From: Bog-473 sp036489775
Lineage (GTDB): Bacteria > Actinomycetota > Acidimicrobiia > Acidimicrobiales > RAAP-2
Reading direction: 5' to 3'
Assembly: GCA_036489775.1 (NCBI GenBank)
Contig: DASXFC010000031.1
Location: 1-64,000 of the forward strand
DNA: 64,000 nt
Shown piece by piece: positions 17,876-27,242 of the stretch. A model generated the notes under the pieces. It saw only the letters and a program-made list of their open reading frames with translations. It made no database searches and was not told where the DNA came from. The position numbers and the translations under genes are program-made. Numbering within the stretch: the stretch's first letter is position 1; every line of letters begins with the position of its first letter.

Positions 17876-20266
17876 ATGGCGAACCCGCAGACCACTGATC
17901 CGGAGGTTCGCCGTCCGGTCCACGACTTGACCCGCTCACCCATGCGCACCGATACCGCACTGGCGGCGACCCTGCCGGAGAGTCGTCGCTACCGGGTAAA
18001 GCGCGTACTCCTCGGCCCTCCGCTAGTCAGCGATCAGCTCGAAGGTCAGCGGCTCGGAAAGCCGACCGCCCTGGCCGTCCTTTCCTCAGACGTCATGTCG
18101 TCCTCGGCCTACGCCACCGAAGAGATGCTTCGGATCCTGATCCCGATTGCAGGTCTCGCCGCCTTCTCTGTCATTACGCCGATGACCGCAGCCATTCTGG
18201 GCGTCCTTTCGGTGGTGACCATATGTTACCGGGACGTCGTGCGTTCCTACCCGAAAGCTGGAGGGTCCTACGTCGTCAGCCGGGATAACTTCGGCCCGAA
18301 CGTCGCCCAGGTGGCCGGGGCCGCTCTGCTCATCAGCTACACGATCACGGTGGCTGTGTCAGTTGCCGCCGGTGCTGATGCCATCATTTCGGCTGCACCG
18401 GCACTGAGTCGACTTGCCGTCCCACTTTCGATCGCCTTCGTGGTGATCCTGGCTTTTGGCAACCTGCGCGGCATTCGCGAGGCAGGAAAGGTCTTTGCCA
18501 TTCCGACTTACTTCTTCATTGCCAATATGGCCTTCCTCATCGTGTTCGGGCTCAGCCGAGAGGCCGCTGGCGATCTTCCCAAATCCGCACCGACCCACGG
18601 CATGCTGCATCTCGGGCATGCGAGTGGCGGGGTGATCCTTGGCATCTCTGCCTTCTTCCTCTTGCGGGCGTTTGCTAATGGCAGTTCTGCTATGACCGGT
18701 ACGGAGGCGATCTCGAACGGCGTCAGCATCTTTCGGGAACCACAGGCACGCAACGCCCGAACCACCCTGGTTCTGATGAGCACCATCCTCGGGGCCATGT
18801 TCCTCGGCGTATCGGTACTGGCCGCGCTCACCCATTCGGTGCCCTTCACCTCGGGCACACCCACCATCGTCTCGGAGATCGGCCAGGTGGTCTATGGCAC
18901 CAGTCCAGTGGGTCGCCTCCTCTTCTATCTCCTCCAGGCGGCAACCGCCCTGATTCTGATCTTGGCGGCGAACACGAGCTTCACCGGATTCCCCTTCTTG
19001 GTGAGTTTCGTGGCCGAGGACTCCTTCCTCCCCCGCAAACTGACGGTGCGGGGACACCGGTTGGTCTTCTCGAATGGCATCCTCCTCCTTGCCGGCGCCT
19101 CCATCGCCTTGTTGCTCGCAACGAACGCCAAAGTCTCCGCGTTGATCCCGATGTACGCCATTGGCGTCTTCACCGGCTTCACCATGGCGGGTGCCGGCAT
19201 GGTGAAGCACCATTGGAGTCAGCGCGAGCAACACTGGCGCAAGGGCGTCGCTGTCAACGCCGTGGCCGCCGTCGTCTGTGCGGTCGTCGTCGTGGTGTTC
19301 GCTATCGCCGAATTCACCCAAGGGGCATGGGTGGTGGTCGTGGTCATGCCCTTGATCATTTTCACTTTGGTGCGAACCAACCGCGAATATCGCGAGGAAG
19401 ACGCCATCTTGGAGGAAGGCGCCGCGGTCGCAGCCTGCGAGGCCAAGGTGTTGAGGCGTCATGTTGTCGTGGTCCTGGTTGACAAGATCGACCTGGCCAC
19501 CGCTCGGGCCATCCAGTACGCCCGGACACTCACCCCAGACGACCTGCACGCAGCACACTTCAATATCGACGAAAAGCGGGCTGAACTTCTCATCTCACGG
19601 TGGCAGCAACTCGGACTGACCGGGCTTCCCTTGGACGTCGTTGACTGCCCCGACCGCAGGCTTGGTCGGGCCGCTTTGGAGTTGGCAGCCGAGCTCACAG
19701 ATGGGACGACCGAGGTGAGTTTGCTCCTTCCCCGGCGCTCATACGGAAAGACCTGGCGTCGCTTTCTCCACGATCAGACCGCGGATCGTATCGTCGACGT
19801 GGTTAGCCAATTGCCTCACGTAAATGCAACGATCGTGCCATTTCACGTCGCACCAGGACTGACTACTGCCGCCGCCTACGAGATTGAGTTATCGGCCTTC
19901 CGGCCACCCGATGAGATCGCGGAGACCCGCCAAAGTCCCGCGTCACGCCAATTCGGAGGAACGTCGGTAAACGAGGTCCAAGCGATCTCGGCCCTGCAAT
20001 GGCGATCTCGAGCCAAGGTGGTCGGGAAGGTCAGGAGTGTTCGAGTCAGGTCGCTTGCCGACGTCCCGAGCTTGGAGTGCGTGCTAGTCGACCAGAGCCG
20101 CGAGGCCATCACCCTTGTCTTCCTCGGGCAGCGATCGATCAGTGGACTCAGGAGTGGCTCAGTGCTGAGGGTCGAAGGGATGGTCGGAAAGCACCATGGA
20201 AGACTGGCCATGATAAATCCGGCGTTCGAGTTCGTATCCCCAGCTCCGTCGGACGTGGAGTCGTGA
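17876..20266 (+). CDS. APC-family permease fused to a C-terminal OB-fold domain
   Basis: 796-aa integral membrane protein. Residues ~65-520 are an APC-superfamily amino-acid/cation transporter with about twelve membrane segments, starting SSDVMSSSAYATEEMLRILI. A soluble region (~525-690) follows with nucleotide-binding-like beta-alpha repeats (HVVVVLVDKIDLATARAIQY). The final ~100 residues (RSRAKVVGKVRSVRVRSLAD through HHGRLAMINPAFEF) look like the small OB-fold protein that in mycobacteria is encoded separately near an APC permease and TrkA genes. The start is uncertain: ATG 17840, 17876 or 17942 are all in frame with no clear ribosome-binding site. The longer frame back to 16919 overlaps the LLM gene and is rejected. 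The DUF4118 gene follows two bases after the stop. Confidence 0.8.
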   Translation: MANPQTTDPEVRRPVHDLTRSPMRTDTALAATLPESRRYRVKRVLLGPPLVSDQLEGQRLGKPTALAVLSSDVMSSSAYATEEMLRILIPIAGLAAFSVITPMTAAILGVLSVVTICYRDVVRSYPKAGGSYVVSRDNFGPNVAQVAGAALLISYTITVAVSVAAGADAIISAAPALSRLAVPLSIAFVVILAFGNLRGIREAGKVFAIPTYFFIANMAFLIVFGLSREAAGDLPKSAPTHGMLHLGHASGGVILGISAFFLLRAFANGSSAMTGTEAISNGVSIFREPQARNARTTLVLMSTILGAMFLGVSVLAALTHSVPFTSGTPTIVSEIGQVVYGTSPVGRLLFYLLQAATALILILAANTSFTGFPFLVSFVAEDSFLPRKLTVRGHRLVFSNGILLLAGASIALLLATNAKVSALIPMYAIGVFTGFTMAGAGMVKHHWSQREQHWRKGVAVNAVAAVVCAVVVVVFAIAEFTQGAWVVVVVMPLIIFTLVRTNREYREEDAILEEGAAVAACEAKVLRRHVVVVLVDKIDLATARAIQYARTLTPDDLHAAHFNIDEKRAELLISRWQQLGLTGLPLDVVDCPDRRLGRAALELAAELTDGTTEVSLLLPRRSYGKTWRRFLHDQTADRIVDVVSQLPHVNATIVPFHVAPGLTTAAAYEIELSAFRPPDEIAETRQSPASRQFGGTSVNEVQAISALQWRSRAKVVGKVRSVRVRSLADVPSLECVLVDQSREAITLVFLGQRSISGLRSGSVLRVEGMVGKHHGRLAMINPAFEFVSPAPSDVES

Positions 20267-20267
20267 C

Positions 20268-20996
20268 GTGACGGCGAAATGGTGGATCTGGCTGACCGCT
20301 GTGGCGGCACCGATTGCTGTCGCCGCGTTGTTGATACCCAGTCGGGGGCACATCGGAGCGGCCGATGACGCTCTCGTGCTGGTCGTAGTGACCGTGGCGA
20401 TCGCCTCACGCGGAAATCGATTTGCGGCGGCACTGGCCGCGCTCATCGCGGCAGCCGCCTTTGACTTCCTACTGACCCGTCCATATGAATCATTCCGGAT
20501 AAGCCGTACCGTCGATGTGACGACCGAGCTGCTCTTTGTGGCGGTCGGACTCCTGGTTGGCGACTTGGCCGCCCGGGGCAGGCGACACCAGATGGCTGCC
20601 GCCAGCGGTCGGCGCGAGATCTCGCGCATCCACCACCTGGGCGAACGAATCGCCGACGGCGAGGAGCCCGAATTCGTCCTGATCGCAGTGGCCAATGAGC
20701 TGCGACAATTGCTCAACCTCCAAGATTGCCGCTTCGTTCGCGAGCAACCCTCCGGGAAAGGAGCATGGATCGCGAATGATGGAACGGTTCGGCTCAATCC
20801 GCTCCGATGGCCGACCGCTACGGCTGGATTGCCCACGAAGCAAGTCGAGCTGGCCGTTCGAGGCGGAGGAAAGGTTCTCGGAACCTTTCTCTTGACGCCT
20901 ACCCCGGTGGCGCCGATCAGCCAAGAACAGTGTCTGGTCGCCGTCGCTCTGGTTGACCAGCTGGGTGCGGCCTTGGCTCACGAGAGTCTCGACTAA
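20268..20996 (+). CDS. DUF4118 membrane protein, KdpD-like sensor without kinase
   Basis: 242-aa membrane protein. Residues ~5-100 contain four closely spaced membrane helices of the DUF4118 type (WWIWLTAVAAPIAVAALLIP, then AALAALIAAAAFDFLLTRPY), as in the KdpD sensor. Residues ~120-240 look like a GAF-like cytosolic domain. No His-kinase DHp or ATPase domain follows, so it cannot signal by phosphorylation alone. The GTG start lies one base after the permease stop, so it is co-translated with the APC-OB transporter and may sense or regulate it, for example in potassium or osmotic control. That role is inferred. Confidence 0.75.
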   Translation: MTAKWWIWLTAVAAPIAVAALLIPSRGHIGAADDALVLVVVTVAIASRGNRFAAALAALIAAAAFDFLLTRPYESFRISRTVDVTTELLFVAVGLLVGDLAARGRRHQMAAASGRREISRIHHLGERIADGEEPEFVLIAVANELRQLLNLQDCRFVREQPSGKGAWIANDGTVRLNPLRWPTATAGLPTKQVELAVRGGGKVLGTFLLTPTPVAPISQEQCLVAVALVDQLGAALAHESLD

Positions 20997-21063
20997 CAAT
21001 TCGACGACATCAGCGCACGCACCCCGTTGGTCGGGAACGCATGGTGGTCGCAAGGCTGGAAAG

Positions 21064-21069
21064 TACCGT
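21064..21069 (+). promoter_or_regulatory. leaderless -10 box (TACCGT) for mannosyltransferase gene
   Basis: TACCGT, seven bases, then GTG 21077. It favours this start over the ATG at 21041. Confidence 0.45.
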
Positions 21070-21076
21070 TGGGGAC

Positions 21077-22621
21077 GTGTCGAACCCCACGGGTGCTCGC
21101 GTCCCGAGGCCGACGGCATCGGTAGGTCCTGCCGCAGCATTTTTTGGCTCAGCGGGCCGGAGCCGGGACCTGCAACCAATCTCGGTCGAGCTCTGCGGGA
21201 TCATCGGCCTCTTGGGGTCCCTTTCCGTGCTGTTGGGGCTCCGGCAAGTCGGCACGACCTTTGCGCTCAGAGAGCCGGGCGCCTGGTTTTTCGCCACGGC
21301 GGCTGGAGCGCGGACGTCGGGAAGCGGGTTCCTCGGCGTCGTATTGGTCTACATCGGGCTCGCGCTCATGCTCGGAGCGTGGTTTGAGCTCGTCCGTACG
21401 GTCCGTCGCCAACCGTCCATCCCGATGCCGCGGTTGGTGCCGATCCTCGTGGCCTGGGTGGCCCCCGTCCTGGTCATGCCGCCGTTGTTCAGTCGGGACG
21501 TCTACAGCTACGCGGCGCAGGGCGAGATGGTGCAGCGCGGACTCAACCCCTACCTACACACCCCGAGCGCGCTCGGGGGTGGTCCGTTCCTGAACCTGGT
21601 CGATCCTCTCTGGCGCCATGCCCCCGCCCCTTACGGCCCTGCCTGGGAGCGGCTGGCGGGGGCGATCGTGGCCCTGTCGCGCCATGACGTGGCGACGGCC
21701 GTGGCCGGATTCAGACTGGTCGCACTGATCGGCCTCGGCTTGATCGCCTGGGCCGTCCCCTCGCTGGCCCGATCGGTAGGGCGCCCGGGGAACGTCGCCT
21801 TTGCGCTCGGTCCGCTGAACCCACTCCTCCTTCTGGTGCTGGTCGGCGGCGCACACAACGACGCGCTGATGCTGGGCCTCCTCGTCACCGGATGCGCTCT
21901 GGCCCGAAGGCACCATGCCTTGGCCGGCCTGGTGCTGTGCGCACTGGCCGCGCAGGTAAAGCTGCCGGCGCTCATCGGCGCCGTCTTCATCGGGTGGTGG
22001 TGGAGCGAAGACAGAGGGGGCTGGCGCCAACGGGTCCCCCGCCTGGTGGCCGCGGTGACGATCGTGGTGGTGCTGATGGGGGTGATCAGTGAGGCCTCGA
22101 ACCTGGGCTGGCACTGGCTGAACGGACTGGCCAATCCGGGCACGGTGGTCTCCTGGCTTGACCCAGCCACAGCCCTCGGACTGGCCCTCGGCCACGCCGC
22201 CGGCGCCCTCGGTGTCGGCGGACACACAGCCGGACTGATCGAGATCTCACGGAGCGTCGGCCTCGGGTTGGCCGCCATCCTCTCGCTCGGGTTGCTCCTC
22301 CGTTCGGGTCGTCGGCGAGAGATCGAAGCTCTGGGGTGGAGCCTCCTCCTCTTCGTGGCCCTCGGACCGGTGGTGTGGCCCTGGTACGAGACCTGGGGAT
22401 TCGTAGTGCTGGCGGTGGTCGCCGAAGGTCGGACGCTGCGACTCGTGCTCGCCCTTTCCGCCGTGGCCTGCTTCGCTGACGTGCCGCCGGCTCGTTCGCT
22501 TGGTACATCGGACCCGGTGGTGACGGCGATCACTTGGATCGTGCTGGTCGGCGCCGTCGTCGCCTATGTCTCCATCCGGCTCGCACCATCCCTAAGCCTC
22601 CCCGGGCGCTCGCACAAATAG
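21077..22621 (+). CDS. polyprenol-phosphate-mannose-dependent mannosyltransferase (MptB/DUF2029-like)
   Basis: 514-aa polytopic GT-C glycosyltransferase with about twelve membrane segments. The motif FSRDVYSYAAQGEMVQRGLN lies in the first extracytoplasmic loop, with the acidic residue expected of GT-C enzymes. It is followed by the APAPYGPAWERL loop. These match the MptA/MptB alpha-1,6-mannosyltransferases that extend lipomannan-type glycolipids from decaprenyl-phosphate mannose. The start GTG is chosen for its leaderless -10; the ATG 36 bases upstream is the alternative. It converges, with an 11-base gap, on the inositol-phosphate synthase gene, which would supply the inositol anchor of such lipids. 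Acceptor and linkage cannot be read. Confidence 0.78.
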   Translation: MSNPTGARVPRPTASVGPAAAFFGSAGRSRDLQPISVELCGIIGLLGSLSVLLGLRQVGTTFALREPGAWFFATAAGARTSGSGFLGVVLVYIGLALMLGAWFELVRTVRRQPSIPMPRLVPILVAWVAPVLVMPPLFSRDVYSYAAQGEMVQRGLNPYLHTPSALGGGPFLNLVDPLWRHAPAPYGPAWERLAGAIVALSRHDVATAVAGFRLVALIGLGLIAWAVPSLARSVGRPGNVAFALGPLNPLLLLVLVGGAHNDALMLGLLVTGCALARRHHALAGLVLCALAAQVKLPALIGAVFIGWWWSEDRGGWRQRVPRLVAAVTIVVVLMGVISEASNLGWHWLNGLANPGTVVSWLDPATALGLALGHAAGALGVGGHTAGLIEISRSVGLGLAAILSLGLLLRSGRRREIEALGWSLLLFVALGPVVWPWYETWGFVVLAVVAEGRTLRLVLALSAVACFADVPPARSLGTSDPVVTAITWIVLVGAVVAYVSIRLAPSLSLPGRSHK

Positions 22622-22632
22622 GCGAAACCGAC

Positions 22633-23990
22633 TCAGGAGAAGTAGTCGTAGTACTCGAGGCCGAGGTGCGTGATGGGTTCTTCACCGGCCAGGAAGCGAA
22701 GCGTGTTCTTGAGCTTGGTGACCTGGATGAAGAGATCGTGCTCAGGGTAGACGTCGGGCGCGGATTGCGGAGACTCGAAGTAGAAGGACAACCACTCCTG
22801 GATCCCGGACATTCCGGCCCGCTGGGCCAGGTCGCTGAAGAGGAGTAGGTCGAGGACGAGCGGCGCCGCCAGGATCGAATCACGGCAGAGGAAGTTTACT
22901 TTGAGCTGCATCGGATAGCCGAGCCATCCGAAGATATCGATGTTGTCCCACCCCTCCTTGTTGTCGCCCCGCGGCGGGTAGTAGTTGATCGAGACCTGGT
23001 GCTCGATGTCGCCGTAGAGCTCGGGGTAAAGCTCGGGCTGCAGGATGCCGTCGAGCACGCCGAGCTTGGATTGCTCCTTGGCCCGAAAGCTGTCGGGGTC
23101 CTGGAGGACCTCGCCGTCGCGATTCCCCAGGATGTTGGTCGAGTACCAGCCGGAAAGCCCGAGCATCCGGGCCTTGATCATCGGGGCCAGGACCGTCTTG
23201 ACCATGGTCTGGCCGGTCTTGAGGTCCTTGCCGGCGATGGCCGCCGAGTGCTCGGCGGCATACCTGGTGAGCGCCGGCGTGTCGATGGACAAGTTCGGTG
23301 AGCAGTTGACAAAGGGGATCCCGAGGCCGAGTCCGGCATAGGCGTAGAGCATGCTCGGGGCGATGGCGTGGTCGCTCCGATCGAGTGCAGCCTCGAACGC
23401 CTCGAGGCTGTGGTCGCCTCATGATCAGGGACCAGGGCTTCGGTCGACCCGCACCACACCATGACGCCCCGAGCTGACCCCTTGGCTTCCATGAAGGACG
23501 CGATGTCGGCCCGGATCGCCTCGACCCGTTGGCGATGGGTTTCGTCGCCCCGCGTGTTGTTTCCGTGCACCTGGCTGACGTAGGTCGGGTCGAACACGGC
23601 TGGGAGGGGCCGGATCGTGCGCAAGTAGGCGCCGACTCGCTCGATGGACGGCTGATCGAGGACTCCGGCCCGGCTGGCGGCGACGAAAGCATCGTCGGGA
23701 AATGGATCCCACGCGCAGAAGTCGAGTTGGTCAAGTGAGGCCAGAGGAACCAGGTCGCCGATGCGGACGACCCGCTGCTCGTCACGTCGGCCCAGGCGCA
23801 CCGTCCCGAGTTGGGAGAGTGAGCCGATCGGTTGCTGGCCCGAACCACTCCTGATGGATTCGACCCCGGCGATCAGCGTCGTCCCCACGGCGCCGAGTCC
23901 CACGCAGAGCACAGCGAGTCGCCCGTCGGCCGGTGTGATCTGGATTGGGTTCGCGGCGGAACCCTGGGGCACATGCTCGCCTGACGACAT
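22633..23990 (-). pseudogene. inositol-3-phosphate synthase, one-base frameshift
   Basis: Converts glucose-6-phosphate to 1L-myo-inositol-3-phosphate (NAD-dependent). About 452 aa when repaired. The N-terminal half has the Rossmann start LCVGLGAVGTTLIAGVE and GSLSQLGTVRLG; the C-terminal half has SMLYAYAGLGLGIPFVNCSP, the catalytic-region KDLKTGQTMVKT, then GWYSTNILGNRDG. The halves are in different frames and join near 23406: adding one G (a C on the coding strand) gives HEATTALEAFEAALDRSD and full continuity. Both halves are well conserved, so an assembly error is likely. The length and the GSLSQLGT style fit the ~440-residue class and not the ~360-residue mycobacterial Ino1 type. Confidence 0.85.
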
Positions 23991-24195
23991 CGGCTACATC
24001 CGTTCTCTCGGGGGGGATGGGAACTGTGTCGGCTCGGGCCCGCATTGGTCATCCGGCCAGGTGCTCGAGGCAAGAGACCGATGATACTGGGGGCCCGGTC
24101 GGGAACAGCGGACGGGACTCGGACGCTGTGAGCGGTGGTCGTCGACGACTCATCACAGCCTGAGGCCCCGCTCCTACTTGCCGGAGGTCCCCAGG

Positions 24196-24201
24196 TAGAT
24201 T
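24196..24201 (+). promoter_or_regulatory. leaderless -10 box (TAGATT) for acyltransferase gene
   Basis: TAGATT, six bases, then ATG 24208. Confidence 0.55.
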
Positions 24202-24207
24202 TCGACC

Positions 24208-26199
24208 ATGACCGTGGCGGGGGAAACCGGCCCCCGCGCCACTTCGGGCATTGCCTACATACCGGCCCTCGACGGGATCCGCGGCGTCGCCATCATCGTC
24301 ATCATGGGATACCACGGTGGGGTCTTCTTCACCTCAGGTGGCTTCTACTCTCTCGACACTTTCTTCGCGCTGTCGGGCTTTCTCATCACGACACTGCTCG
24401 TTTCCGAGCATCAACGCACGGGAGCGATACGGCTCAGTCGTTTTTGGGTCCGCCGAGCGCGCCGGCTCCTCCCTGGGCTTCTCCTCATGTTGTTGGGTGT
24501 CGCCCTCTTCGCGGCCTTCCTGGTGTCGGCCGGTACCTACCCCACCCTGCGGGGCGACGGGCTGGCTTCACTTTTCTATGTGGCCAACTGGCACTTCATC
24601 GCCACCGGTTCCAACTACTTCGACCAGACCGCACTCACCTCGCCGCTCACCCACATGTGGTCCCTGGCCGTCGAGGAGCAGTTCTATCTGGTCTGGCCCT
24701 TGGTCGTGCTGGGCCTCTTCTCACTGACGCGGAGCCGCCGTCTGCTGCTGGCGGTCTGCGTCGTCGGTGCACTGGCGTCGGCGCTGGAAATGGCCCTGCT
24801 GTACTCGGTGGCCAACGTCAACCGCATCTATTACGGCACCGACACCCGTGCCCAATCGCTGCTGGTGGGCGCCGCCCTGGCGGTGGGGCTCTCGCTGTGG
24901 GCCGACCGCCGTTCGTCGGAGCAAGAAGATGGAACGACCTGGGAGCTGCACACATCCCGCAGTCGCCGCCTGGCTCTTCTCATCGGTCTGGGGGGCGTGG
25001 CCGGGAGTCTGATCCTTTGGATCACGGTCTCGTACAACGACGCCTTCGCCTACCGAGGTGGATTTCTGCTGGCTGCACTGGCCACATCGGGTGTCCTCTT
25101 CAGCGTGGTGACCGTGCAGCGGTCCATCCTGGCCCGCGCCCTGACCTGGACCCCGTTGCGCTATGTCGGCCGCATCTCCTATGGCATGTACCTCTGGCAT
25201 TTTCCGCTCTTCACCTACCTGGACGGTGCCCGCGTGCACGTCACCGGCTATCCCCTCTTCTTTGTCCGGGTAGCCGCCACTCTCGTGATTGCCACCGCGT
25301 CCTACTACCTGGTGGAGCTCCCGATCCGCCGGGGCAACCTCTTTTCGAGGCGCTCACTCCAGGTGCTCAGTCCTGTCGCGGTGTCAGTCACTGCGCTGGC
25401 CCTGGTGTTGGGAACGATCGGACCGTCGGCGGCACCGACCCTGGCACCGAACCAGGCCACGAAGCCAGCTGGGCCGCCCGTCAAAGTGCTGGTCGTCGGC
25501 GACTCGACCGCACTCACACTGGACATCGGCCTCAACGAATTCGCCAGCGACTATGGAGTCGAGCCCTACAACGGCGGGATACTCGGCTGCGGTGTGACAT
25601 CGGGCGCCGAATTTCAGCTCAAGGGTGTCGACGCTCCCATGGCTGCGGAATGTTCGGGCTCCCCACCCGGTTTCCAGTGGAACAAGTTGTGGGCCTACCG
25701 GATATCGGTGTTCCGTCCCAACGTCGTCATGATTCTCGTCGGGCGCTGGGAGACGGTGAATCGCACCTACCGAGGACACTGGACAAACATCTTGCACCCG
25801 TCCTATGCCGCCTACGTGAAGAGCCAACTCGTCCGCGCTGTCCATGTTGCTGGCTCCGGCGGTGCGCAGGTGGTACTGCTCACCGCCCCCTGTTACGACA
25901 GCGGCGAACAACCCAACGGTGCGCCGTGGCCCGAGGACGCACCCAAACGTCTGGCCATCTTCAACAACCTGGTTCGCCAGGTAGCCGCCCAAGTGCCCGG
26001 CACCTCGCTCCTCAACTTCAATGCCCTGGCCTGTCCGGGTGGTCACTACGAGCAGGACATGGACGGCCAGCAGGTCAGGGAGTCAGACGGTGTGCACTTC
26101 ACCTTTGACGGTGGCAATGTCTTCGCCTCGCGCCTCTGGCCGAAAATGGTGGCGCTGGGCCGTCGGCAGATGGCGCGGGCAGCGGCTTCGACTTCCTGA
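24208..26199 (+). CDS. acyltransferase 3 (OafA/YrhL type) with C-terminal SGNH domain
   Basis: 663-aa membrane O-acyltransferase. Residues ~15-400 form the AT3 domain with about ten membrane helices. The R-x10-H signature is R25...H36 (LDGIRGVAIIVIMGYHGG), with FALSGFLIT next. After a Pro/Ala linker, residues ~425-655 form an extracytoplasmic SGNH domain: block I VVGDSTAL (D432-S433) and block V SDGVHF (D627, H630). By analogy with OafA/OatA, the membrane part moves an acyl group across the membrane and the SGNH domain places it on an envelope glycan. The glycan is unknown; the mannosyltransferase and inositol gene upstream suggest a glycolipid. It is a close paralogue of the minus-strand gene at 41.8 kb. 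It converges on the phosphofructokinase gene with a 17-base gap. Confidence 0.9.
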   Translation: MTVAGETGPRATSGIAYIPALDGIRGVAIIVIMGYHGGVFFTSGGFYSLDTFFALSGFLITTLLVSEHQRTGAIRLSRFWVRRARRLLPGLLLMLLGVALFAAFLVSAGTYPTLRGDGLASLFYVANWHFIATGSNYFDQTALTSPLTHMWSLAVEEQFYLVWPLVVLGLFSLTRSRRLLLAVCVVGALASALEMALLYSVANVNRIYYGTDTRAQSLLVGAALAVGLSLWADRRSSEQEDGTTWELHTSRSRRLALLIGLGGVAGSLILWITVSYNDAFAYRGGFLLAALATSGVLFSVVTVQRSILARALTWTPLRYVGRISYGMYLWHFPLFTYLDGARVHVTGYPLFFVRVAATLVIATASYYLVELPIRRGNLFSRRSLQVLSPVAVSVTALALVLGTIGPSAAPTLAPNQATKPAGPPVKVLVVGDSTALTLDIGLNEFASDYGVEPYNGGILGCGVTSGAEFQLKGVDAPMAAECSGSPPGFQWNKLWAYRISVFRPNVVMILVGRWETVNRTYRGHWTNILHPSYAAYVKSQLVRAVHVAGSGGAQVVLLTAPCYDSGEQPNGAPWPEDAPKRLAIFNNLVRQVAAQVPGTSLLNFNALACPGGHYEQDMDGQQVRESDGVHFTFDGGNVFASRLWPKMVALGRRQMARAAASTS

Positions 26200-26216
26200 G
26201 CCAGCAACGAGTTGCT

Positions 26217-27242
26217 CTATCCGAAGAACACCTCGGCCTCGGCATAGAGCTCGGGAGGGACCAGCTTGAGCTTCGCCGTTGCCTCGGTCAGATCGACGAG
26301 GTCGATAGAGGTTCCGTGCAACGCCACCATCTGACCGAACTCGCCGTCATGGAGCGCGTCGATGGCGTGGAGTCCAAATCTGGTGGCGAGCACGCGGTCA
26401 AACGCGGTTGGACTACCCCCACGCTGGACGTGGCCGAGAACCGTCGCACGAGCCTCTTTCCCCGTTCGTCGGGAGATCTCGGACTCCAACAGACTGCCGA
26501 TCCCCGTGAGCCGCACGTGCCCGAACGAATCCACCTCTCCAGTGCGTTCCGGCAGCGTGCCTTCCACCGGGAGTGCCCCCTCGGAGACGACGACGATCGG
26601 CGCGTAGTGGCTGGCAAACCGCTGTTCGATGAACGCACACACTTCGTCGATGTGGAATGGCTGTTCGGGTATCAGGATCACGTTGGCTCCCCCAGCCACG
26701 CCTGAGTGCCAGGCAATCCATCCGGCGTGCCGTCCCATGACCTCAACAATGAGCACGCGATGATGGCTTTCCGCCGTGGTGTGGAGCCGGTCGATAGCCT
26801 CAGTGGCGATCATCACTGCTGTGTCGAACCCGAACGTGTAGTCGGTCGCCCCCAAGTCGTTGTCAATCGTCTTGGGCACACCGACGATCGGTACTCCTTT
26901 CGCTGCGAGTCGAGTCGCAACCCCCAGAGTGTCCTCACCCCCGATAACCACGAGGGCCTCGATCCCCAGTTGGCTGATCTGGTCGAGCACCCGTTCTTCA
27001 CCATCGTCGGTCGCGTATGGATTGGTCCGGCTCGATCCGAGGATGGTCCCACCTCGAGGCAGGATCCCGCGTACCGCTGCCACATCGAGCCGCATGGTGT
27101 CGCCTTCGAGAGGGCCGCGCCACCCGTCACGAAATCCGACGAAATCGTCCCCGTAGACCCCTACGCCCTTTCGGACAACAGCGCGAAGGACGGCGTTGAG
27201 TCCAGGACAGTCCCCTCCGCCCGTGAGCACCCCTATTCGCAT
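26217..27242 (-). CDS. 6-phosphofructokinase, residues indicate pyrophosphate-dependent type
   Basis: 341-aa PfkA-superfamily enzyme phosphorylating fructose-6-phosphate. Substrate residues are intact: PKTIDNDL, the FGFDTAV lid and MGRHAGWIA. The phosphoryl-donor pocket has Asp at position 104 (GGEDT) and Lys at 124 (VPKTID). E. coli ATP-PFK has Gly at both; the Asp104/Lys124 pair is the recognised mark of PPi-PFK, as in Amycolatopsis, while Streptomyces ATP-PFK keeps Gly104. So it probably uses pyrophosphate reversibly. The ATG gives the standard MRIGVLTGGGDCPGLN start; the upstream extension has no family features. TACGCT at 27251-27256 (minus strand) is a possible -10 eight bases from the ATG. 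Confidence 0.9.
   Translation of the reverse strand: MRIGVLTGGGDCPGLNAVLRAVVRKGVGVYGDDFVGFRDGWRGPLEGDTMRLDVAAVRGILPRGGTILGSSRTNPYATDDGEERVLDQISQLGIEALVVIGGEDTLGVATRLAAKGVPIVGVPKTIDNDLGATDYTFGFDTAVMIATEAIDRLHTTAESHHRVLIVEVMGRHAGWIAWHSGVAGGANVILIPEQPFHIDEVCAFIEQRFASHYAPIVVVSEGALPVEGTLPERTGEVDSFGHVRLTGIGSLLESEISRRTGKEARATVLGHVQRGGSPTAFDRVLATRFGLHAIDALHDGEFGQMVALHGTSIDLVDLTEATAKLKLVPPELYAEAEVFFG

Noticed and set aside
18359..19558. 399-aa minus-strand ORF opposite the APC permease
   Set aside because: Its His/Asp/Gly/Glu-rich low-complexity composition is what the reverse of a GC-rich membrane gene gives; the plus-strand permease is clearly real.
24135..26108. 657-aa plus-strand ORF in another frame of the acyltransferase
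   Set aside because: Pro/Arg/His-rich shadow of the acyltransferase-SGNH gene, which has intact catalytic motifs.
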